DNA of 60,297 bases from contig CBDUNM010000012.1 in NCBI GenBank assembly GCA_965368585.1, forward strand, positions 1-60,297, written 5' to 3'. Shown piece after piece: positions 50,802 through 58,107 of the stretch. Source of the stretch: JARRQB01 sp965368585 (GTDB lineage Bacteria; Pseudomonadota; Gammaproteobacteria; Chromatiales; Chromatiaceae). The translations under genes and the position numbers were made by a program. The stretch's first letter is position 1, and every line of letters starts with the position of its first letter. Under the pieces are notes generated by a model that saw only the letters and a program-made list of their open reading frames with translations, was not told the origin of the DNA and searched no databases.

Positions 50802-51443
50802 TCAACCCGCGGCGCCTTCCGCCAAGCCGGCTTTACCCAACAGACCACGGCGGCGCAGACTCTCAATGACCATAGCGACGCTGTCCTCAATGCTGGTCAC
50901 ATCCGTGGCAACCACCAGTTCGGCATTCTCGGGCTCCTCGTAGGGCGATGAAATACCGGTATAGTTTTTGATCAATCCCGCGCGCGCCTTGGCATACAAA
51001 CCCTTCACATCGCGCTCTTCGCAGACCGGCAGGCCGCATTTGCAGAAAATCTCGACAAAGCGTCCTTCCGGCATCATGGAACGCACCTTATTGCGTTCCG
51101 CGCGAAACGGCGAGATGAACGCGGTCATGGCGACGACACCCGCATGCGTCATCAGTTTGGCGACTTCACCGATACGACGGATATTTTCGACCCGGTCGAC
51201 ATCGCTAAAACCAAGATCTGCGCAAAGCCCGTGCCGCACGTTGTCGCCATCCAATACAAACGTGCGGCAACCCATCTGGTGCAGGCGCTCTTCGACCGCA
51301 TGTGCCAAGGTGGATTTTCCCGCCCCGGAAAGGCCGGTGAACCACACCACGAAACTGCGATGCCCGTTCGCCTCCTCGCGGCGCTCCTGGGTGACAGTGG
51401 CATGGTGCCAGACGACGTTGCTACCCGTCGGTTCGGTACCCAT
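50802..51443 (-). CDS. cysC: Adenylylsulfate kinase CysC
   Basis: A 213-residue APS kinase forming PAPS. P-loop GLSGAGKST at 37-45, LDGDNVRHGLCADLGFS near 68, VDRVENIRRIGEVAKLM, AFISPFRAERNKVR near 108 and VKGLYAKARAGLIKNYTGISSPYEEPE near 147 are all present. The sulfurylase genes cysD/cysN are absent here, so APS must come from elsewhere; the setting beside surface-glycan genes hints at PAPS for a sulfotransferase, unproven. ATG 51443 has AAGGTG upstream. Confidence 0.95.
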   Translation of the reverse strand: MGTEPTGSNVVWHHATVTQERREEANGHRSFVVWFTGLSGAGKSTLAHAVEERLHQMGCRTFVLDGDNVRHGLCADLGFSDVDRVENIRRIGEVAKLMTHAGVVAMTAFISPFRAERNKVRSMMPEGRFVEIFCKCGLPVCEERDVKGLYAKARAGLIKNYTGISSPYEEPENAELVVATDVTSIEDSVAMVIESLRRRGLLGKAGLAEGAAG

Positions 51444-51677
51444 ATATCATTTCACCTTCATTGCGAACGGCAAGCCGCGAGCGCCCGCTACCGCACGGGG
51501 GGCGCAACTCGCGACCGGACCGATGCCTTCTCATCAAACAATGCCCATCCCGTCGAAGCGGCGATGTGGTCGCGCAGTGCCTTGGCAAAAAACGCCTCTG
51601 GTTGAATCGGCGTAGATCGGAGCACGTTGCCGCGCGCCCGCACGGCAACGAATGGGGCGTGGAGGCTCCCACAACGA

Positions 51678-51863
51678 TCAGTCTTCCAGGCGGTACTTGG
51701 CGCCACAGTAAGGGCAGACTGCCTCACCGGTCTTTTCGATCGGCAGATAGACTCTCGGATGCATATTCCAGACTTCATCTTCGGCACGCGGACAGGACAA
51801 GGGTAAGTCAGCGCGCTTGACGACGACGGGCTTCGGCGCCTCGCGCTTGGCGGATTGGGACAT
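51678..51863 (-). CDS. CHCC zinc-finger domain protein
   Basis: A 61-residue member of the zf-CHCC (NDUFS6-like) family: LSCPRAEDEVWNMHPRVYLPIEKTGEAVCPYCGAKYRLED holds the C-H-C-C zinc ligands. In gammaproteobacteria this small protein typically follows ilvE, as here (14-bp gap). Role unknown. ATG 51863 has GGAG 9 bases upstream. The 234-bp gap on to cysC has no recognised gene. Confidence 0.93.
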   Translation of the reverse strand: MSQSAKREAPKPVVVKRADLPLSCPRAEDEVWNMHPRVYLPIEKTGEAVCPYCGAKYRLED

Positions 51864-51877
51864 GTTACGAATCTCCG

Positions 51878-52801
51878 TTAAACCACGGTTAACCACTCGG
51901 GGTGAACACCGCCACGACCGTGGACCGCATCGAAATACTTGGTCTGCAGTCGCGCGGTGATCGGACCGCGTGTGCCGGACCCGATAGCCCGATTGTCGAC
52001 TTCCCGAATCGGGGTGACCTCGGCCGCGCTGCCGGTGAAGAAAGCCTCATCGGCGATGTAGACCTCGTCACGCGTGATGCGTTTTTCCACGACTTTCAGA
52101 CCTTCTTCCCCAGCCAGCGCAAGGACTGTTTTTCGCGTAATGCCGTCGAGGGCCGACGTGAGATCGGGCGTGTAGAGCACGCCGTCTCGCACAATAAAGA
52201 TGTTTTCGCCCGAACCTTCCATGACATAACCCTCGGCATCGAGCAACAAGGCCTCGTCGTAGCCGGTATCGAGCGCTTCCTTCAGCGCGAGCATGGAATT
52301 CATATAGTTGCCGTTGGCCTTGGCGCGGCACATGGTAATGTTGACATGGTGACGGGTAAAGGAAGAAACGCGGATACGGATGCCGTTGGTCATGCCGTCT
52401 TCACCCAGATACGCGCCCCACGCCCAGGCGGCCACCATGCAATGCACCTGCAGGTTATCGGCGCGCAGCCCCATTCCCTCGGAGCCGTAGAAGCACATGG
52501 GGCGGATGTACGCGGATTCCAGGCCATTTTCGCGAACCGCAGCCCGCTGCGCCTCGTTCAGCGTCTCGCGATCGTAGGGCATGGGCATGCCGAGGATATG
52601 CGCCGACCGAAACAGCCGATCGGTGTGATCCTGCAGGCGAAATATGGCCGTCCCCTGCTCGGCATGATAGGCGCGCACCCCCTCGAATACACCCATGCCG
52701 TAGTGCAGCGTGTGGGTCAGTACATGCGTTTTCGCCTCGCGCCAGGGCACCATTTCACCGTCCAGCCAGATGAGTCCGTCGCGGTCCGACATTGTTTGCA
52801 T
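51878..52801 (-). CDS. ilvE: Branched-chain amino acid aminotransferase IlvE
   Basis: A 307-residue class IV PLP aminotransferase catalysing the last step of Ile/Val/Leu synthesis. IWLDGEMVPWREAKTHVLTHTLHYGMGVFEGVRAY opens the protein; the PLP lysine is in CRAKANGNYMNSMLALKEAL near 160; EGYVMEGSGENIFIVRDG near 192 and DEVYIADEAFFTGSAAEVTPIREVDNR near 241 are typical. GGAG 6 bases before ATG 52801 supports that start. Confidence 0.96.
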   Translation of the reverse strand: MQTMSDRDGLIWLDGEMVPWREAKTHVLTHTLHYGMGVFEGVRAYHAEQGTAIFRLQDHTDRLFRSAHILGMPMPYDRETLNEAQRAAVRENGLESAYIRPMCFYGSEGMGLRADNLQVHCMVAAWAWGAYLGEDGMTNGIRIRVSSFTRHHVNITMCRAKANGNYMNSMLALKEALDTGYDEALLLDAEGYVMEGSGENIFIVRDGVLYTPDLTSALDGITRKTVLALAGEEGLKVVEKRITRDEVYIADEAFFTGSAAEVTPIREVDNRAIGSGTRGPITARLQTKYFDAVHGRGGVHPEWLTVV

Positions 52802-52836
52802 TTTCTACTCCACACGCTGCAACGTGTTACATCGAT

Positions 52837-55716
52837 CTAAACCGGTTCGCCCATCAGCGTTTGCCAGATGTCGCGCACCATCTGTCGCTCCTCCCGCAGG
52901 CGCTCATCGGGCATCAGGCCCGGCGCCTCCTGCAAGGCGCTGCGATGGTACACCGCGCGGAATACCTGGTAGGTATCAGCCAGCAACTCGGCATCGTCAC
53001 CCGCCAAAAGCGCGTGTCGCCCCAGGCCCTCCAGCAGGCGCAGATTGTCCGACCAATCCAGCAGATCGGGGTACTGGGACGCCCACCGAAGAATCGCGTA
53101 TTGAACCATAAACTCGATATCCGCGATACCGCCCGGCCCCTGCTTCAGATCGAATTGACCCGGTTCGCTCTTGTCGAGCGCCCGCCGCATCTTCGCCCGC
53201 ATTTCGATCACGTCATGACGCAGCGCCTCGGCGTCGCGCTCACGCGACAACACGTGGCGGCGAATCGCCTCGAAGCGCGCCTGCACTACCGGATCGCCGG
53301 CGATAGCCCGGGCGCGCAGCAGCGCCTGGTGTTCCCAGGTCCACGCCTCGTTTTCCTGATAAGTATCGAACGCGTTCAACGAACTCACCAGCTGTCCGGC
53401 ATTGCCGTTCGGCCGCAGACGCATGTCGACTTCGTACAAAATGCCCGATGGCGTGCGCGTCGTCAGCAAATGGATGACCCGCTGTCCCATACGCGCGTAA
53501 AACACGTCGTTGGCAATCTGCCGGCGCGCCTCCCCACCGGCGGTCATGGCCATGGGGTTCTGACTGCCATGCAGGAAAACCAGATCGAGATCCGAGCCGT
53601 ATCCGAGCTCAATACCACCCAGCTTCCCATACCCGATGATCGCAAACCCGGTTTCCGCCCCCGTAATCTCGGTCGGCGCACCGTGCTTGGCGAGCAAATG
53701 AGACCAGGCCAGGCCAACGGTGCGCGTCAACACGGCTTCCGCGATATCGGTCAGATAGTCACTCACTACGCGCAAGGGGATGACGTCGGTAAGATCGGCT
53801 GCAGCCACGCGTAGCATGTTGCCTTGCGCAAACTGGCGCAACCGCTCCATCTGTTGCTCAAGGTCGTCGGGATACAACTGGCCGAGCATTGCGTCGAGCT
53901 CGACGTCCAACTCCTGGCGCCGCAGCGGCGTGTACAGCCGGCGCGCGTCCAGCAGTTCATCCATCAGGATGGGCTGCCTGATCAATTGGCCGACTATCCA
54001 GGAGCTTTCGCCGCTCAAGCGCACCAGCTGCGACAATGCCAAGGGGTTTTCCATCAGCAAATCGAGATATGCAGTTCGTCTGACAATCGCCGTCAGGAGA
54101 CTCAACAGCCGTCTGAGCGTCAAATCCGGGTTGGGCGCATGCGCGGTCACGTCCAGCAGCATGGGGACGAGTTGGTCGAGGCGCTCTCGGCCGCGCGCGC
54201 TCAGGGAGCGGCACGCCACCGAATCCCGAAATTTTGCCAATTGCTCCAGCACCTGTTCGGGTTCGGCGTAACCACAATCCTTCAGCCGCGCCGCCAGCCG
54301 GTCGCTTCTCTCTTCCGCCAGCCAGACCATCGCCAACAAGGCATCGGGTGCGTCATCGTCTGCGTGCGGGGTGGCAAACACCTGATCGAATTGCTGATGC
54401 ACGCGCTCCCGGTGGCGATCCAGCGCTTCGATAAAGGACGTCCAATCAGGGTGGTTCATGCTCCGCGCCAGCCGCGTGCGCGACGCCTCGTCTCTTGGCA
54501 GCTTATGTGTCTGTTCGTCTTTCCATGCCTGCAGGCGATTCTCGGTCAGGCGCAGAAACTCATACGCTTCCGAAAGTTCGCGCACCGAGAACCGCGGCAG
54601 CAGGTCTTTGCTGCCCAATCGCTTGAGCACGGCAAGAATGGGACGAATCTGCAAATCGGAATCCCGTCCGCCGCGCACCAACTGAAACGCCTGGCCGATA
54701 AACTCGATCTCGCGGATTCCACCCAGACCCAGCTTGATGTTTTCGTCCATGCCCTGCTTGCGCAACTCCTGGGAAATCATGCGCTTCATGTTGCGGATCG
54801 AGTTGATGGCGCCGAAGTCGATGTAGCGGCGATAGACAAACGGGCGAAGCATTTCGGTCAGTTCGGCCCCGGCGCGGGCGTCGCCGGCGATAACCCGGGC
54901 CTTGATCATGGCGTAGCGTTCCCAGTCACGCGCCTGCGACTCGTAGTAGCTCTCCAGCGCATCGAAACTCATCGCCAGCGGACCGGCCTCGCCGAACGGC
55001 CGCAACCGCATATCGACCCGAAACACGAAGCCATCAACGGTCATGCGTCCCAGGGCGTTGATCAAGTCCCGGCCCAAGCGCGTAAAGAATTCCTCGTTGG
55101 GCACACGCCGCGGCCCGTCGGCTTCACCGTGTTGGGGAAAGGCAAATATCAGATCAATATCAGAAGACAGATTCAGCTCGCGCGCGCCCAGTTTACCCAT
55201 TCCCAGGACGACCAACTGCTGTTGACGGCCGGCCGCGTCGCGCGGCACACCGTCGCGTTCAATCCGCCATTGATAGAGAAGATCGAGCGTCTGCCGAATG
55301 CACGCGTCTGCCAATTCGGTCAGGCTTTCCATGGTTTCGGACAGCGCCGCCGCACCGCTGATATCGCGCCATATGATGCGTACCATTTCGCGCTTGCGGA
55401 AGCGTCTTAAGGATGCTTCGAGCGACTCCGGATCGGCGACCGCGCTAAGCGCTCCCACGAGCCGGTCGGCGAGCGCACCGGGGTCGGATGGCCGCTGCAG
55501 CAGCCCGTCGGCGTGCAAACCGAACAATAAAGCGGGTTCTCTCAGACAGCACTGGGCAACGTAGTCGCTCGCGTCCCACACGGCAGCCAAATTGCTGACG
55601 ATGGCCGGTACGGCGTCGCCACCGGATCCCATCTCGCCCAGTTTCTCGTACCAGGACTCCAACAGTCGGACAACACGATCATCCGCGGACGCATCATTGA
55701 TTGTTGCCATGGCCAT
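52837..55716 (-). CDS. glnE: Bifunctional glutamine synthetase adenylyltransferase/adenylyl-removing enzyme GlnE
   Basis: A 959-residue two-headed nucleotidyltransferase that adenylylates and deadenylylates glutamine synthetase according to PII and glutamine. The N-terminal deadenylylase head has VLGMGKLGARELNLSSDIDLIFAFP near 171; the C-terminal adenylyltransferase head has IIGYGKLGGIELGYGSDLDLVFLHGSQNPMAM near 694; both D-x-D sites are intact. PII regulatory region lies between. Starts ATG 55716 (or 55710), 149 bp after tolC. Confidence 0.97.
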   Translation of the reverse strand: MAMATINDASADDRVVRLLESWYEKLGEMGSGGDAVPAIVSNLAAVWDASDYVAQCCLREPALLFGLHADGLLQRPSDPGALADRLVGALSAVADPESLEASLRRFRKREMVRIIWRDISGAAALSETMESLTELADACIRQTLDLLYQWRIERDGVPRDAAGRQQQLVVLGMGKLGARELNLSSDIDLIFAFPQHGEADGPRRVPNEEFFTRLGRDLINALGRMTVDGFVFRVDMRLRPFGEAGPLAMSFDALESYYESQARDWERYAMIKARVIAGDARAGAELTEMLRPFVYRRYIDFGAINSIRNMKRMISQELRKQGMDENIKLGLGGIREIEFIGQAFQLVRGGRDSDLQIRPILAVLKRLGSKDLLPRFSVRELSEAYEFLRLTENRLQAWKDEQTHKLPRDEASRTRLARSMNHPDWTSFIEALDRHRERVHQQFDQVFATPHADDDAPDALLAMVWLAEERSDRLAARLKDCGYAEPEQVLEQLAKFRDSVACRSLSARGRERLDQLVPMLLDVTAHAPNPDLTLRRLLSLLTAIVRRTAYLDLLMENPLALSQLVRLSGESSWIVGQLIRQPILMDELLDARRLYTPLRRQELDVELDAMLGQLYPDDLEQQMERLRQFAQGNMLRVAAADLTDVIPLRVVSDYLTDIAEAVLTRTVGLAWSHLLAKHGAPTEITGAETGFAIIGYGKLGGIELGYGSDLDLVFLHGSQNPMAMTAGGEARRQIANDVFYARMGQRVIHLLTTRTPSGILYEVDMRLRPNGNAGQLVSSLNAFDTYQENEAWTWEHQALLRARAIAGDPVVQARFEAIRRHVLSRERDAEALRHDVIEMRAKMRRALDKSEPGQFDLKQGPGGIADIEFMVQYAILRWASQYPDLLDWSDNLRLLEGLGRHALLAGDDAELLADTYQVFRAVYHRSALQEAPGLMPDERLREERQMVRDIWQTLMGEPV

Positions 55717-55865
55717 AATCGGTAAAGACGAAACCCCGCAGATTAAAACCGATGCGCGCCGGCTGCATTGCCCGACATCAAGCGAGGTATCGAGTCCGCA
55801 AATTCGACGCGCTTAACCCGCCCGAACGCGGCCGCCCCGAACCGGATAGACCAGGAAGCGGCGGA

Positions 55866-57203
55866 TCAACCCCCGACCTGAGAGGGCTGCCCGAACCGCT
55901 CGAGCAGCGCGCCCGTTGCCTCCAATATCCGATACTTGGCGAGTAGGTGATCGGCGCCGGCATTGACCAGCGCCTGCTGTGCTTGCAGCACGTCGTTTTC
56001 CGCATTCAGCACGTCGAGCAGCGTACGTTGGCGGATATTGAATTGCTTGGCATACGCCTCGCGCGTCGCGCGGGCCGCTTCGACTTGGCGCGCCAGCAGC
56101 GGTAATTGCGCACCAGTCGCGGACATGGCCGCCCACGCCAACCGCACGCTTTCCTCGAGTTGGCGCAATGACCGGTTACGCACCTCCTTGGACTCGTTGA
56201 TATTGAACGCCGTTTGCCGCTCCCGCGCTTTGTCGGCACCGCCGCGATACAGATTGAAACGCATTCTGAGCATGGCGCTGAAATCCCGGTTGTGCCCGGC
56301 AATGCCGTCGATATCGTCATCGCTGCTGCCGCCGACCTCGAGATCGAGGCGCGGATACTGGCCCTGTTTCGACGCTTCGTGTTGCGCCTGCGCCGCGAGA
56401 ATATCGGCTTCGGCAACCGCGATCGTCGGATTGTTTGCCCGCGCGAGTTCCAAAGTCTCTTCCAGCGTTACGGGCAAGGTTACCGATTCGCTTTGCGGTA
56501 TTGCATAGTCGCCTCGCGGCAACTGGCCGACCACCCGCTGAAAGGCCGTTTGCGCATCCTGCAGATTGACGTCGGCGGCGATCAGATTGGCCTGCGTAAG
56601 CGCCACCCTGGCCTGCACCTGGTCGTAATCCGCACGCCGCCCAACTCCGGCGTTGCTGCGTAAGCGGATCTGATCCTCGAACCGCCGGTGTATCTCCAGG
56701 CTCTGTGCCGATATCTCGCGCAGCGACTGATAGCGCCCAAGATCGATATACGACTGAATCGTCTGTCGGGCAACCGCCTCGGAGGCGGCGCGCCAGCGCG
56801 CCTGCGCCGATTCGACGCGCGCCCGCTGCCTGGCGACTTCGCTGGCGGTGCCGTAGCCGTCGAACAGCATCTGACGAAGATTGATGCCCAGTTCCTTCCG
56901 CGTCAGATCATTGGACCCCCCCCGATCGCGCGTCGCGGGGCTGTCCGTGTACTCGTGGCCGATGCCGGCGTTCAGGTCGACGCTCGGACGGTAACCCGCC
57001 TTTGCCTGTCGCAACTCCTCCTCGCGCGCCTGCCACGAGCTGCGCGCCTCCAGCACATCGGGATTCGACGCCAGCGCTTGCTGTACGGCCTGCGCCAAAC
57101 CTTCGGCGCCTACCTCTCCCGCTTCGCTCAACAAGGTCAGCGCTGTGAGAGCGAGCACCGCAGGCACAACCCCCATCGTCCTCATCGTCGTCAATTTATT
57201 CAC
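55866..57203 (-). CDS. TolC-family outer-membrane efflux/secretion protein
   Basis: A 445-residue outer-membrane trimer subunit with signal peptide (VVPAVLALTALTLLSEAGEVGA) and two TolC repeats rich in coiled coil: GLAQAVQQALASNPDVLEARSSWQAREEELRQAKAGYRPSVDLNAGIGHEY and ETLELARANNPTIAVAEADILAAQAQHEASKQGQYPRLDLEVGGSS. LapE/AggA-like. GTG 57203 (or ATG 57185/57176) starts it; residues upstream are not signal-like. Next to a large Ig-repeat protein, so type I secretion of it is likely. Confidence 0.92.
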   Translation of the reverse strand: MNKLTTMRTMGVVPAVLALTALTLLSEAGEVGAEGLAQAVQQALASNPDVLEARSSWQAREEELRQAKAGYRPSVDLNAGIGHEYTDSPATRDRGGSNDLTRKELGINLRQMLFDGYGTASEVARQRARVESAQARWRAASEAVARQTIQSYIDLGRYQSLREISAQSLEIHRRFEDQIRLRSNAGVGRRADYDQVQARVALTQANLIAADVNLQDAQTAFQRVVGQLPRGDYAIPQSESVTLPVTLEETLELARANNPTIAVAEADILAAQAQHEASKQGQYPRLDLEVGGSSDDDIDGIAGHNRDFSAMLRMRFNLYRGGADKARERQTAFNINESKEVRNRSLRQLEESVRLAWAAMSATGAQLPLLARQVEAARATREAYAKQFNIRQRTLLDVLNAENDVLQAQQALVNAGADHLLAKYRILEATGALLERFGQPSQVGG

Positions 57204-57538
57204 AATCGCTACCGTCCTCTGATTGTATGGAGTAGAAGAGACTACCGCACCGGCCTCTAACTCGAGCGGCGCCCGGACGGCGTACCCGCGATGCAACTCG
57301 ATCAATGTCCGACCACCAGCATCCGCGGCCGAACCGGCCACAGGCGGCGATTCATCGGCAACTACCGAATGCCCCAACGATCCGAAATCCACCTTGAGCG
57401 AGAAAGGCCATCAGCTACAATTTTTAGCTTAAATCGCTTTGACCCGCTGACCCATCTTATACTGGCCCGCGACCCAAGACCGGGCCGGTTCGGCAAGCGT
57501 CCCTGCGCCGCGCGGCCAAAACTGACTCCAGGAGTCCG
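57204..57538. other. 335-bp divergent gap between tolC and DUF192 genes
   Basis: Contains the promoter regions of both. An in-frame leftward extension of tolC to 57392 reads through here but has no signal-like or domain-like character. Confidence 0.45.
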
Positions 57539-58057
57539 ATGTTTAGCGACAACAATAGTGGATTCAGCCACATATGGAAGGCTCGCCGCGATCACGGTCG
57601 GTGGATGTATGCTGTAGTTCTCATTCTCTGCGTCCTGATCGCCGATTTGTCCGCGCACGGCCGGTCCACGCTGCGCACGGTATATGTGGACGAAATTCCG
57701 GTCGAGGTCGAAATCGCCGACACCGTAGCCTTGCGATCGCGCGGCCTCATGCAACGCGCGGCGCTGGCGGCGAATACCGGTATGCTGTTTGTCTATGCAG
57801 AACCGCATCTCCTGCAGTTCTGGATGAAGGACACCCCGCTCGATCTGGATATCGGGTTTTTCGACGAGCACGGGCGACTGTTACACATCGAGCAGATGCA
57901 GGCATACGATGACGTGACCCGCCATTCGGCACGGTCGCCGGCAAAGTACGCGCTCGAAGTCAATCGAAACTGGTTTGCCCGGCATCATATCGGTCCCGGC
58001 GCCCGGCTCAGGTTTGCAAACGGTGGCGCCGGCGAGGCGAATTCGGCGGCTCAGTAA
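57539..58057 (+). CDS. DUF192 family protein
   Basis: A 172-residue protein with one N-terminal helix or signal segment (WMYAVVLILCVLIADLSAHG, about 22-41) and a DUF192 domain: VEVEIADTVALRSRGLMQRAALAANTGMLFVYAEPHLLQFWMKDTPLDLDIGFFDEHGRLLHIEQM. The WMK-(N/D)-T-x-x-x-LD motif is diagnostic. Archaeal and bacterial members are exported small beta proteins of unknown role. AGGAG precedes ATG 57539. Confidence 0.92.
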   Translation: MFSDNNSGFSHIWKARRDHGRWMYAVVLILCVLIADLSAHGRSTLRTVYVDEIPVEVEIADTVALRSRGLMQRAALAANTGMLFVYAEPHLLQFWMKDTPLDLDIGFFDEHGRLLHIEQMQAYDDVTRHSARSPAKYALEVNRNWFARHHIGPGARLRFANGGAGEANSAAQ

Positions 58058-58107
58058 TCTTTACGGAGCGTTCAGCATTCGAGCGCCCGCAACCCGCTCG
58101 GCAATCG

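Noticed and set aside
51488..51620. Leftward frame with partly protein-like sequence (PEAFFAKALRDHIAAS) between the zinc-finger gene and cysC
   Set aside because: Too short, no start with ribosome site and no family; it could be a gene remnant but I cannot support it.
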